A stretch of 64,000 bases of DNA from Halobacillus dabanensis (GTDB taxonomy: Bacteria > Bacillota > Bacilli > Bacillales > Halobacillaceae): positions 47,983 to 111,982 of the forward strand of contig NZ_FOSB01000013.1 of the NCBI RefSeq assembly GCF_900114165.1. Direction: 5' to 3'. The translations under genes and the position numbers were made by a program. Within the stretch, counting starts at the first letter, position 1. Every line of letters begins with the position of its first letter. Positions 26,401-35,145 of this stretch are shown here, one piece after another. Below the pieces are notes generated by a model. It searched no databases. It saw nothing but the letters and a program-made list of their open reading frames with translations, and was not told the DNA's origin.

Positions 26401-26513
26401 CGCATTTGCACCCCTCTCTATTTCTTCTGATATGAATTGTATCAATTTTAGAGGCTTGATTCTATTCATGGTCATTGGAGTTACGTTAAAATGAAAAGAA
26501 AGGAGACGATAGC

Positions 26514-26837
26514 ATGCAACCTTTCACGGAAAGGGTATTGAAAATAATCCTTAGCATTCCAAAAGGTCGGGTGATGTCCTATGGCCAAATAGCAGGATGT
26601 GCAGGCAATCCACGAGCAGCCAGACAAGTGGTAAGAGTTCTCTATACATTAAGTGACAAATACAGTCTCCCCTGGCATCGTGTAGTCAATGCTAAGGGAG
26701 AAATAGTGATCAAGGAAGACAACAATAAAAAAACACAACGCGACCTTCTTGAAGCAGAAGGCGTTACAGTCATAAATAATAGAATACCTTTGCAAAAATA
26801 TAATTATTACCCAACGTTTACTTTTGAAGAATATTGA
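26514..26837 (+). CDS. Alkyltransferase-like (ATL) DNA repair protein
   Basis: 107 residues, the C-terminal DNA-binding domain of the MGMT family alone. The active-site motif is PWHRV (53-57): tryptophan replaces the catalytic cysteine of PCHRV. Such ATL proteins cannot transfer alkyl groups; they bind O6-alkylguanine, flip it out and hand it to nucleotide excision repair. The helix-turn-helix region GQIAGCAGNPRAARQV is intact. AAAGGAG precedes the ATG. The next gene, an Fe-S nuclease, starts 22 bases downstream. Confidence 0.9.
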   Translation: MQPFTERVLKIILSIPKGRVMSYGQIAGCAGNPRAARQVVRVLYTLSDKYSLPWHRVVNAKGEIVIKEDNNKKTQRDLLEAEGVTVINNRIPLQKYNYYPTFTFEEY

Positions 26838-26859
26838 TTATAGATGAAGGATGTTTAAT

Positions 26860-27801
26860 ATGTTTGAAGTAAGACCATATCCAGAGCTTTCCTGGTCATT
26901 ATCCCGTCATAAGACGATGCTCACTTGTTCAAGGAAATACGCCTATGATTATTATATTTCCCATAATGGATGGATAAGTTCTGCTGATCCATTAGCAAAG
27001 CAGACATACCGCTTAAAAAAAATAACCAATCTCGAAATGCACTTTGGCAGCGTCGTCCACGACCTTATCTATCAAACGATCCAAGCTAGTTTGAAGAACC
27101 AACCAATACTAAGTGAACAAGCATTTATTGATGAAATCAGACGTCACTTGAACCGTGGATTTATTGAATCGACAAAGAAAGAGCATTTATGGCAAAACCG
27201 CCCGAAGCATTACACCATGCTTCACGAAATCTATTATAGTCAAACAGGTTCGTTGCCTGAAGCAAAGGTGAAAAAGATTACCGACCGCCTTCATAGGACG
27301 GTATCGAACTTCTTTTCAAGCAAAACATTCACTGATGTACGAAGCAAAGAATATATGGAATTTGTAGAATCCGAGACTTTTCGCTATATGAAGACAGAAG
27401 AAGCAAAGGTTTACATCGTCATGGACCTTGTTTATAAAGACCTAAACCGCGATAAATGGGTGATTGTAGATTGGAAAACCGGAAAGTCATCGGACGAAGA
27501 TCGTAATCAACTTGCTTTATACGCTCTATATCTACTACAAAAACACAACATTGAATCCCTCGATGATATTATCATCCGAAATGAATATTTAGTGGATGGC
27601 ACGCATGTCGAACATCAACTGACGGATCAAGACTTGGTGAACGTGCAGCATTTATACCAGATCAGTATGGAACAAATGAAACTTTTCTTAGAAGATGGCA
27701 GCCAGAATCGACCTCTGCCTATTGATCAATTTCCAATGCAGGATGATCCGCGCGTCTGCGCCCGATGCAACTATCAGGAACTTTGTTTTCCCCCATATTA
27801 A
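26860..27801 (+). CDS. PD-(D/E)XK nuclease with Fe-S cysteines (RecB/Cas4-like)
   Basis: 313 residues. Motifs in order: SRKY near the start, FGSVVHDLIY (His), a conserved Asp in VYIVMDLVYK, VDWKTGK (D-x-K) and QLALYALYL (Q...Y). One Cys near residue 25 (MLTCSRKYAYDYY) plus three at the C-terminus (VCARCNYQELC) fit the 4Fe-4S arrangement of AddB and Cas4. The ATG at 26851 overlaps GAAGGA; the ATG at 26860 is better spaced. Probably a single-strand DNA nuclease cotranscribed with ATL. No cas genes are near, so a CRISPR role is unlikely. Confidence 0.8.
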   Translation: MFEVRPYPELSWSLSRHKTMLTCSRKYAYDYYISHNGWISSADPLAKQTYRLKKITNLEMHFGSVVHDLIYQTIQASLKNQPILSEQAFIDEIRRHLNRGFIESTKKEHLWQNRPKHYTMLHEIYYSQTGSLPEAKVKKITDRLHRTVSNFFSSKTFTDVRSKEYMEFVESETFRYMKTEEAKVYIVMDLVYKDLNRDKWVIVDWKTGKSSDEDRNQLALYALYLLQKHNIESLDDIIIRNEYLVDGTHVEHQLTDQDLVNVQHLYQISMEQMKLFLEDGSQNRPLPIDQFPMQDDPRVCARCNYQELCFPPY

Positions 27802-27881
27802 AGAAACCATCGTGTTTGAATGGCATGGAAAATGGCTAAATATTAACTGGAACGTTATTTTTAAAGGAGTTGTGATAATAG

Positions 27882-28514
27882 ATGAAAGTACTAGTAGCAG
27901 GAGCTAATGGTCATACAGGACGCCTACTTATCCAGTACCTTAAAGAAGACGGTCATGAACCTTATGGATTGATTCGGAAAGAAGAGCAGAAAGCAACGGT
28001 TGAAAAACTGGGCGGTACCCCCGTACTAGCAGACTTGACCAAAGATATCGGTCATGCCGTAAAAGGTATGGATGCCGTAATGTTCGCTGCTGGTTCTGGG
28101 TCGAGTACTGGTGCAGATCAAACCGAAGCAGTCGATCGCGATGGTGCCATTAACCTTGTTAAAGCAACGGAAAATTCAGGGATCAAGAAATTCGTCATGT
28201 TAAGTGCCATTGCAGCAGGAGAGCCTGAGCGCGGACCTGAAGCATTACAACATTACTTGAAAATGAAGGATGAAGCAGACGAGTATTTGAAGAATACTGA
28301 ACTCGATTATACGATTGTACGACCTGGTGGCTTAACTCATGAAGAAGGAACGAGCAAGATTAAAGTTGGTGAGAAGGTTGACCGGGGTTCGATTCCTCGT
28401 GCAGACGTAGCGAAGACGATGATTGCAGTACTTCAAGAGCCAAATGCTTATCATAAGACCTTCGAAATGGTTTCAGGCGACACGCAAATTGAAGATGCAT
28501 TAAAGACTCTATAA
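27882..28514 (+). CDS. yhfK: NAD(P)-binding SDR-like protein YhfK
   Basis: 210 residues, atypical short-chain dehydrogenase fold. The nucleotide loop is VAGANGHTGRLL; VRPGGLTHEEGT is typical of the YhfK group. It probably binds NAD(P)H; the substrate is unknown. The ATG follows AAAGGAG. The 80 bases after the nuclease gene hold no clear terminator, so read-through is possible. Confidence 0.82.
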   Translation: MKVLVAGANGHTGRLLIQYLKEDGHEPYGLIRKEEQKATVEKLGGTPVLADLTKDIGHAVKGMDAVMFAAGSGSSTGADQTEAVDRDGAINLVKATENSGIKKFVMLSAIAAGEPERGPEALQHYLKMKDEADEYLKNTELDYTIVRPGGLTHEEGTSKIKVGEKVDRGSIPRADVAKTMIAVLQEPNAYHKTFEMVSGDTQIEDALKTL

Positions 28515-28525
28515 TAATCATAGAA

Positions 28526-28560
28526 GCAGGCTCAACCACCCTTTTGTTGAGCCTGCCTCT
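28526..28560 (+). terminator. Terminator after yhfK
   Basis: 11-bp stem GCAGGCTCAAC / GTTGAGCCTGC; the T-run is weak (CTCTGTTAT). Confidence 0.7.
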
Positions 28561-28653
28561 GTTATATATACACATTAATGTCATTTATATCCATTGCTCC
28601 GATCGATATTTTGCTATAATGTAAGTAATTGGCGCTTTAAAGGAGTAGTGAAT

Positions 28654-29925
28654 ATGAAAGGATCGTTAATTAAACAACACCGCAAATACAAGAATATGAC
28701 ACTAGAGGATCTCGCATCAGGAATTTGCTCCGTATCCTATCTAAGTAAAATCGAACACGACACCATCAACGCCAGTGACGATATTTATCGCCTGCTCGGA
28801 GAGCGACTCAACATTAATTTGACCAATATCAACCAGGAATTTGACCATGCCATCCACCAGGACATTTTAGATTGGCACGAAGTCATCCAACGAAGAGATT
28901 CGACCTTGATGGAAGAATACTACCAAAATTGTACAAATGCCCTCAAGAAAAACCAAAATACAGAACTGAATAATTTATATAAAATTGTAAAATCCAGGCA
29001 TACAATGAAATTGAATCATGCCCCCCTTTCTGAGGATGATTTAAAAGAAATTAATGATCTATACCCATATACAAATGATGAATATAAATTTTTCTATCAT
29101 AAAACGGTCGGTATCCATTACTTATTGAAAAACAATCAAATCAAAAATGCCCTTCATCATTTCCACCAAACAGAACAGCTGTTAAGAAAACTTCCATTTA
29201 ATGATAGTGAGACATACTTTCACCTAGCTCTAAGTTATTCCAAAACACGGGCTGCTATTGAATCCAATTACTATGCCCATATGGCATTGGAAGGTTATAT
29301 TAAAGATTTAGACTATGATCGCACCATAGACACCTATATGATCATTGCTATTAACTATCGATCAATGGATATATATTCTATAGCCGAGGAGTACTTTAAG
29401 AAACTGATTAAAATTGCCAAATACCGTCTGAAATCTGTCGATGAAAGAAGAGTTTATCATAACCTGGGATATATCTATGCCAACCAAGAAAGATATGAGG
29501 AAGCCTTAGAACTTATTGATAAAGCTTTTAATATGACTATTGACGTTAGAGATGATTTTTTTTATACCAATACAATATACCTGCTTGCTACCACAAATTA
29601 TTATGCGGGGAATGTGGATAAAGCATGGGAGTATATTGAACAAGGGGAAAAAAGCGCAGAAGAACATGATGATCAATTTTTCAAACACAGGTTCTTTGTG
29701 CTTAGAAATACCATCCTTGAAAACACATTAGAAGACTTCTTCATAGAGGAATTGGAAAACGAAATCATTCCTTTTGCGAGAGAGAATAATGAATATGGTG
29801 ATTATAAAAATTATTGTGAAATGCTCGGGGACCTTTATTATGAAAAACGAATGTACAAAAAAGCAGCCATGTATTACAAGGAAGTAAATAATTACCGCAA
29901 AACACAAAAAAAAGACCTTCTATAG
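28654..29925 (+). CDS. Second XRE-TPR (NprR/Rgg-like) regulator, no propeptide gene
   Basis: 423 residues. XRE HTH at the N-terminus (MTLEDLASGICSVSYLSKIEH) followed by TPR-like repeats; the clearest is RVYHNLGYIYANQERYEEALELIDKAF. The start at 28654 is set by AAGGAG at 28640-28645; the longer frame has none. The same family as the 12.0-kb gene, but the stop is directly followed by a terminator, so there is no adjacent signalling peptide. It may sense a peptide encoded elsewhere or another ligand. Targets unknown. Confidence 0.78.
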   Translation: MKGSLIKQHRKYKNMTLEDLASGICSVSYLSKIEHDTINASDDIYRLLGERLNINLTNINQEFDHAIHQDILDWHEVIQRRDSTLMEEYYQNCTNALKKNQNTELNNLYKIVKSRHTMKLNHAPLSEDDLKEINDLYPYTNDEYKFFYHKTVGIHYLLKNNQIKNALHHFHQTEQLLRKLPFNDSETYFHLALSYSKTRAAIESNYYAHMALEGYIKDLDYDRTIDTYMIIAINYRSMDIYSIAEEYFKKLIKIAKYRLKSVDERRVYHNLGYIYANQERYEEALELIDKAFNMTIDVRDDFFYTNTIYLLATTNYYAGNVDKAWEYIEQGEKSAEEHDDQFFKHRFFVLRNTILENTLEDFFIEELENEIIPFARENNEYGDYKNYCEMLGDLYYEKRMYKKAAMYYKEVNNYRKTQKKDLL

Positions 29926-29960
29926 AGAAAGTCGGAAGCACAATGCTTCCGACTTTCTCT
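29924..29960. terminator. Bidirectional terminator between convergent genes
   Basis: A perfect 17-bp stem (29924-29940 with 29944-29960) with a 3-base loop. It overlaps the stop codons of both converging genes. Confidence 0.88.
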
Positions 29961-30832
29961 TACATTCTCACGATATTTTTTTTCCAATTTCTAAACTCCA
30001 GTTCATCGAATTTAGCACCCATTTTTTCATCGTTGATGTAAAAGAGTGCATCTTCTAAGGAACAATTCACATCTGCCTCGCAGTAGATGGCTGCTAGTTT
30101 CCGAGACAAATGCAGCATTTCCAAGTTTTCTTCGATTTTAGAACGCTGACCTTTTGTCAGTTCCTCGATATTTTCGAGAATTCCTTCAATGGTTTGATAT
30201 TTAAGAAGGAGCTTTAATGCTGTCTTCTCTCCTATCCCCTTCACTCCTGGATAATTGTCACTGCTATCTCCCATCAATGCTTTCAAATCAATCATCTGCT
30301 GAGGGGTGATTCCTTTTTCTTCTGTAAAAGAGTCTTCCTGATACTCTGCATAGTTGCCGTATCCCTTTTTCAATAACACGACATGGACGTTCGGCTTTAA
30401 TAGTTGTAAAAGATCCTGGTCTCCTGTTAACAGAAAGACTTGGGAGTCTTCACTGTACATACGACTCAATGTGCCCATGCAATCATCTGCTTCATAACCG
30501 ACCTGCCCCACATTTGGGATATCCAATGATTCGATAACTTCTTTTGCCAAATCAAATTGCGGAATCAGTTCTTCTGGTGGAGCACCACGATTCGCTTTAT
30601 AGTCCGGAAAAAGTTCATTACGGAAGGTCTTGCTTCCCATATCCCAGCAGCAAATGACATGGGTGGGCTGATAGACTTCAATGGCTGTAAACAGATGTTT
30701 CACCATCCCATAAACACCATTTGTAGGGGTGCCTTTACTATTGATCATATAATAATTGCTCATTGCTGTAGCATAAAACGCCCGGAAAAGTAGCGCCATA
30801 CCGTCAACAAGCATCACTCGGTTCGTTGTCAT
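29960..30832 (-). CDS. ypcP: 5'-3' exonuclease YpcP
   Basis: 290 residues, the FEN/5'-nuclease domain without polymerase. Acidic metal-binding positions appear in LVDGMALLFRAF, CCWDMGSKTFR, YEADDCMGTL, LLTGDQDLLQL and LMGDSSDNYPG; the helix-3-turn GVKGIGEKTALKLL binds DNA. It trims RNA primers or flaps, in partial redundancy with PolA. Start at 30832 is chosen from AAAGGAG at 30841-30847. Confidence 0.92.
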   Translation of the reverse strand: MTTNRVMLVDGMALLFRAFYATAMSNYYMINSKGTPTNGVYGMVKHLFTAIEVYQPTHVICCWDMGSKTFRNELFPDYKANRGAPPEELIPQFDLAKEVIESLDIPNVGQVGYEADDCMGTLSRMYSEDSQVFLLTGDQDLLQLLKPNVHVVLLKKGYGNYAEYQEDSFTEEKGITPQQMIDLKALMGDSSDNYPGVKGIGEKTALKLLLKYQTIEGILENIEELTKGQRSKIEENLEMLHLSRKLAAIYCEADVNCSLEDALFYINDEKMGAKFDELEFRNWKKNIVRM

Positions 30833-30920
30833 TTTTTTAACTCCTTTGATTATGAATAGTTCCATTATAACAAGATTTCCTTTAAGTTCGTACCGAGAAT
30901 TCTTTACATTTGTCAGTAAA

Positions 30921-30997
30921 TTGACAATTTTCTGTTCAGATGGTAGTTTTAAAAGTAAGCACGCTTACTTACATAAGCGTTTTTGTAAGCGTTTACT
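30921..30997 (+). promoter_or_regulatory. Promoter region of the aldehyde dehydrogenase with cre site and palindrome
   Basis: TTGACA at 30921-30926 is a likely -35. A perfect 18-bp palindrome AAGTAAGCACGCTTACTT spans 30953-30970. TTGTAAGCGTTTACT (30983-30997) fits the cre consensus WTGNAANCGNWNNCW at every position. CcpA repression is therefore likely; the palindrome may bind another regulator. Confidence 0.65.
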
Positions 30998-31024
30998 TCA
31001 TTAATCACTTAGGAGGATGTATTT

Positions 31025-32545
31025 ATGGTGTATGCTTTTCCAAACACAGAAGGTTCTAAAGTACAATTCAAGGAAAGATACGACAATTTCATTGGTGGAG
31101 AATGGACAGCCCCAGTCAAAGGCCAATACTTTGACAACGTAACACCTGTAACAGGTCAGACTTTTTGCAAGGTTGCCCGTTCTACTGAAGAAGATGTGGA
31201 ACTTGCTCTGGATGCCGCTCATAAAGCGAAAGACGCCTGGGGAAAAACATCTGTAACGGAACGGTCCTTAGTACTTAATCGTATTGCGGATCGCATAGAA
31301 GAGAACCTCGAGAGTCTGGCAATCGCTGAGACTTGGGAAAATGGGAAGGCTGTTCGTGAAACATTAAATGCGGACCTACCGCTTGCAGTTGATCATTTCC
31401 GTTACTTTGCCTCAGCCATTCGCTCCCAGGAAGGTTCCATCGGTGAAATTGATAACGATACAGTAGCCTACCACTTCCATGAACCTTTGGGTGTCGTGGG
31501 ACAAATCATCCCTTGGAACTTCCCTCTGTTAATGGCTACATGGAAAATCGCTCCTGCACTTGCTGCAGGGAATACGATTGTCTTGAAGCCCGCAGAGCAA
31601 ACGCCATCATCCATCCTTTATCTATTAGAATTGATTGAAGACTTATTGCCTGCAGGCGTATTAAACATCATTAACGGCTTTGGATTAGAAGCAGGTAAGC
31701 CTTTAGCCCAGAGTGACCGCATCAACAAAGTTGCGTTCACAGGGGAAACGACTACTGGTCGCATGATCATGCAATATGCTTCCCAAAATATCATTCCTGT
31801 CACTCTTGAACTTGGCGGGAAATCCCCGAACATTTTCTTTGAAGATGTCTTGGATGAAGATGACGACTTCCTTGACAAAGCAATTGAAGGAATGGTCATG
31901 TTCGCGCTGAACCAGGGGGAAGTATGCACTTGTCCTTCTCGTGCCTTGATTCACGAATCTATTTATGATGAATTTATGGAACGAGCCATTAAACGCGTGA
32001 AAGAAATCAAAGTGGGTAACCCTCTTGACCCAGAAGTCATGATGGGAGCACAGGCCTCGTCAGAACAACTCGAAAAAATCCTTTCTTACCTTGAAATTGG
32101 TAAGGACGAAGGTGCGGAATGTCTGACTGGTGGTGCTCGCAACCAATTGGAAGGTGACCTCAAAGATGGTTATTATGTTCAGCCGACGGTGTTTAAAGGC
32201 GATAACAGCATGAGAATTTTCCAGGAGGAAATTTTCGGTCCTGTCCTCTCTGTTACGACATTCAAGGATAAAGATGAAGCAATGAAGATTGCTAACGATA
32301 CCCTTTATGGTTTAGGTGCAGGTGTCTGGACACGTGATATGAATACCGCATACCGCTTCGGTCGTGGCATTGAAGCTGGTCGTGTATGGACAAACTGTTA
32401 CCATGCATACCCTGCTCACGCTGCATTCGGCGGATACAAGATGTCTGGTGTCGGCCGCGAGAACCATAAGATGATGCTGAGCCATTATCAACAGACGAAG
32501 AACATGCTAGTCAGCTATAGCCCTCAAAAGCTTGGATTCTTTTAA
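31025..32545 (+). CDS. NAD-dependent (acet)aldehyde dehydrogenase, ExaC-like
   Basis: 506 residues, ending in the GFF of the ExaC/AldB group. Catalytic Glu in [11 protein letters not shown], catalytic Cys in GEVCTCPSR, cofactor loop GETTTGR. Very similar along its whole length to Pseudomonas ExaC, the acetaldehyde dehydrogenase of ethanol oxidation. ATG after AGGAGG. Followed by a DUF779 gene, a frequent partner of this enzyme class. Confidence 0.9.
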   Translation: MVYAFPNTEGSKVQFKERYDNFIGGEWTAPVKGQYFDNVTPVTGQTFCKVARSTEEDVELALDAAHKAKDAWGKTSVTERSLVLNRIADRIEENLESLAIAETWENGKAVRETLNADLPLAVDHFRYFASAIRSQEGSIGEIDNDTVAYHFHEPLGVVGQIIPWNFPLLMATWKIAPALAAGNTIVLKPAEQTPSSILYLLELIEDLLPAGVLNIINGFGLEAGKPLAQSDRINKVAFTGETTTGRMIMQYASQNIIPVTLELGGKSPNIFFEDVLDEDDDFLDKAIEGMVMFALNQGEVCTCPSRALIHESIYDEFMERAIKRVKEIKVGNPLDPEVMMGAQASSEQLEKILSYLEIGKDEGAECLTGGARNQLEGDLKDGYYVQPTVFKGDNSMRIFQEEIFGPVLSVTTFKDKDEAMKIANDTLYGLGAGVWTRDMNTAYRFGRGIEAGRVWTNCYHAYPAHAAFGGYKMSGVGRENHKMMLSHYQQTKNMLVSYSPQKLGFF

Positions 32546-32595
32546 AAATTAAACCTCAACTCCTTGTTTTGGGTATGAAGAAAGGAGCTGGAAAC

Positions 32596-32964
32596 ATGGT
32601 AGAGCGTGTCAAAGCGACGGACGCTACGCTCAACTTACTCGAGAAGTTGAAAGAAAAGCATGGTCCTTTGATTTTTCATCAATCCGGTGGGTGTTGTGAT
32701 GGCAGTTCTCCAATGTGCTATCAAGAAGGAGACCTGCTGATCGGTAGTCAGGATGTCCTTCTTGGTGAGATTGGTGATACTCCCTTCTACATCAATAAGA
32801 GACAATATGATTATTGGAAACATACCCAACTAATCATTGATGTGGTCGATGGTCGTGGAGGGATGTTCTCTTTGGAAGGGGTGGAAGGGAAAAGGTTCCT
32901 CACCCGCTCCCGTGCGTTTACAGATGCTGAGTATAAAGAACTTCAAGAAGCTTCGGAGTCTTAA
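32596..32964 (+). CDS. DUF779 protein, partner of the aldehyde dehydrogenase
   Basis: 122 residues. The family signature HQSGGCCDGSSPMCY contains three cysteines that could bind metal. The function is unknown. AAAGGAG at 32581-32587 selects the ATG at 32596 over the one at 32569. It lies 50 bases after the dehydrogenase and shares its terminator. Confidence 0.85.
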   Translation: MVERVKATDATLNLLEKLKEKHGPLIFHQSGGCCDGSSPMCYQEGDLLIGSQDVLLGEIGDTPFYINKRQYDYWKHTQLIIDVVDGRGGMFSLEGVEGKRFLTRSRAFTDAEYKELQEASES

Positions 32965-32972
32965 AAAACAAA

Positions 32973-33005
32973 GGAACGTCCAGGAAAATCCCTGGGCGTT
33001 CTTTT
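32973..33005 (+). terminator. Terminator after the DUF779 gene
   Basis: GGAACGTCCAGG pairs with CCTGGGCGTTC (one G-U), loop AAAAT, then CTTTTG. Confidence 0.78.
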
Positions 33006-33039
33006 GCCTTCCATAATCCCCTCTCCCACTAAGCTCCCT

Positions 33040-33157
33040 ATTCTTGAAGACTCAGTTTCGAGACATCTGGGAAAGTACGAATGGGGGCTTGGAAGCTACT
33101 CGCTTTCCTGGAGCCCCTAGAGCCCCCACAATTTCTCGACATCGTGTCTTCGAGAAT
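33040..33157. repeat. Dispersed intergenic repeat, copy 5 (118-bp deletion derivative)
   Basis: Both ends are intact: ATTCTTGAAGACTCAGTT at 33040 and a matching inverted end finishing GAGAAT at 33157. Most of the interior is missing, leaving GTACGAATGGGGGC, CTACTCGCTTTCC and AGAGCCCCC. It looks like a MITE-like internal deletion. Confidence 0.8.
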
Positions 33158-33188
33158 ACTGCCATTTTGTTGAAGATGTGGGAGAGGG

Positions 33189-33923
33189 CTATGTTTGGAG
33201 GGAACGTTTGTAGACGGTGACTTTATCCATATAATCAAAACCACACTTCTCGAAGACGCGCAACATCGGTTTGTTATGAATACTTGTCGCCCCAACGCTA
33301 TAGGAGGCGCCAAACTTATCTTTCAAAAGCGCTAACCCCTGACTGTATACTGCCGTACTCTTCCCCTTTCCCCTCGCTTCTGGGATCAATCCGAAATAAA
33401 ATATCCTCCCTTCCTCCGTCGTTCCTGGTTCAATATGCGGCATGACTACTCCGATTGGCTGCCCTTTTTCATACACAGTCAGACATGTGCTTATGTAAGA
33501 CGGACCTATTTCCTTTTTCACGCTTTCCATCTGCTCATCCATGTTTAAAGACTGCGGAGCATTTAAAGATCCTTCCATAGATTGATGCCATATCTCTTTA
33601 AACACAGCTTCGTGGACTTCTCCTAAAGGCCTTAATTGAAATAAATGTCCACACTCTTTCCAACCTTTTTGCAAATCTTTTTGGACAAAATAAACTTCAT
33701 CGTGAGGTTTAAAACCTCGGTTTTTAATATAATTTCTCGCTCCCTTGCCAAATTTCGCTGGGACTAGTAGGGTTAAATTCTTTACCTCCTTGAAATTCGG
33801 ATCTCTAACGAATTGATTGGATAACTCCATCAATTCGCAATCGCTCAATGTTCCCGTCTCTTCTATTGTTACAAAACCTTCCCCTATTACAAATTTCACG
33901 GAATTGTATAGATTTTTGTTCAT
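33189..33923 (-). CDS. GNAT-family N-acetyltransferase
   Basis: 244 residues. The acetyl-CoA loop is in GLIPEARGKGKSTAVYSQG (R-G-K-G-K) and the C-terminal VFEKCGFDY is typical. The N-terminal ~100 residues show no domain I recognise. Start at 33923 is set by GGAGGGG (33929-33935); the frame extends upstream without one. Substrate unknown. Confidence 0.78.
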   Translation of the reverse strand: MNKNLYNSVKFVIGEGFVTIEETGTLSDCELMELSNQFVRDPNFKEVKNLTLLVPAKFGKGARNYIKNRGFKPHDEVYFVQKDLQKGWKECGHLFQLRPLGEVHEAVFKEIWHQSMEGSLNAPQSLNMDEQMESVKKEIGPSYISTCLTVYEKGQPIGVVMPHIEPGTTEEGRIFYFGLIPEARGKGKSTAVYSQGLALLKDKFGASYSVGATSIHNKPMLRVFEKCGFDYMDKVTVYKRSLQT

Positions 33924-34033
33924 TACATCCCCTCCTCCCTCCATTATCCTCCATTCATTCCCTCATTAGAAGGCCTATTACTTTCAGGGAAATCTTTAAT
34001 AGCGTTATGATAAAAAAAAGGAGAGTGAATAAA

Positions 34034-35041
34034 ATGAATCACGAAATTCATTTAGTAGAAAGACCAAAAGCAAAACCTACTCATGAACATTTAAAGATTG
34101 TTGAAAAAGATAGACCACAACCCGACCAAGGGGAAGTACTCGTCAAATTGTTATATGCTTCAGTTGACCCGTATATGCGAGGGCGGATGAGTGCTGCTAA
34201 GTCTTACATCGCTCCCTTCGAATTAAACGCACCGATGGAAGGAGGCGTCGTAGGCGAAGTAGTTGAATCCAAAGCTGACACGTTAAGGGAAGGGGACATC
34301 ATCACAGGTATGCTCCCATGGAAAGAATATACTGCTGCCAAGGCAGACACCCTCCGAAAGATTGATACCAGCCTTGGCCCAATCACCACGTCGTTAGGAA
34401 TACTTGGCATGCCGGGATTAACTGCATACTTTGGTTTGATCGATATCGGACAACCTAAGAAGGGAGAAACTCTCGTCGTATCTGGAGCAGCAGGGGCCGT
34501 TGGCTCAACAGTGGCACAAATAGGGAAAATTTCCGGGTGTCATGTCGTCGGCATTGCAGGGTCCGATGAAAAATTAGCTTATTTAAAAAATGAGCTGAAC
34601 GTTGATGAAGTCATTAATTATAAAACAGAAAATGTATCTTCCCAACTTGAAAAAGCTTGCCCGAACGGAATCGACATCTATTTCGATAATGTCGGTGGCA
34701 ACATTTCGGATGCTGTCTATCCACTTCTCAACAAATTTGCGCGAATCGCCCAATGTGGAGCAATCGCTTCCTACAATGTCCCGAACGACCAGGGGCCGCG
34801 TATGCAAATGCACTTAATTAAGTCCAGTGCCCTCATTAAAGGCTTTACTGTCGGTGATTACCAAGATAGATTCCATGAAGGCTTCACCCACCTGGCGCAA
34901 TGGCTTCAGGAAGGAAAGCTGACCTATGAAGAAACGATCACAGAAGGATTCGAAAATATCCCTGATGCATTTTTCGGCTTGTTCGAAGGAACAAACATCG
35001 GTAAACAACTCGTCAAAATAGCAGAACCAACTCATAATTAA
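34034..35041 (+). CDS. yfmJ: Zinc-free medium-chain NADP-dependent oxidoreductase YfmJ
   Basis: 335 residues, MDR superfamily, leukotriene B4 dehydrogenase/CurA group. Motifs DPYMRGRM and VSGAAGAVGSTVAQIGK (nucleotide fold), no zinc-ligand cysteines. It reduces conjugated double bonds of enones with NADPH. AAAGGAGAG precedes the ATG at 34034; the longer open frame overlaps the divergent GNAT gene and is not used. Confidence 0.86.
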   Translation: MNHEIHLVERPKAKPTHEHLKIVEKDRPQPDQGEVLVKLLYASVDPYMRGRMSAAKSYIAPFELNAPMEGGVVGEVVESKADTLREGDIITGMLPWKEYTAAKADTLRKIDTSLGPITTSLGILGMPGLTAYFGLIDIGQPKKGETLVVSGAAGAVGSTVAQIGKISGCHVVGIAGSDEKLAYLKNELNVDEVINYKTENVSSQLEKACPNGIDIYFDNVGGNISDAVYPLLNKFARIAQCGAIASYNVPNDQGPRMQMHLIKSSALIKGFTVGDYQDRFHEGFTHLAQWLQEGKLTYEETITEGFENIPDAFFGLFEGTNIGKQLVKIAEPTHN

Positions 35042-35116
35042 GGTAGCAAAGCAGAAACTTTATCCATCCCTGAAAAGATTAAAATAAGAACGAGCTTTCT
35101 TCCTTGCATAAAAAAA

Positions 35117-35145
35117 GCTGAGGGATTAAAATCCCTCAGCCTTTT
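35117..35145 (+). terminator. Bidirectional terminator between yfmJ and the rsbR-like gene
   Basis: Perfect 10-bp stem GCTGAGGGAT/ATCCCTCAGC with a 4-base loop; A-run before and T-run after, so it can serve both convergent genes. Confidence 0.85.

Noticed and set aside
26860..27801. Cas4-like nuclease as a sign of CRISPR
   Set aside because: No spacer arrays and no cas1/cas2 in the window; the fold is shared by many repair nucleases.
33848..34033. N-terminal extension of yfmJ (62 codons)
   Set aside because: It overlaps the divergent GNAT gene and its promoter; AAAGGAGAG points to the ATG at 34034.
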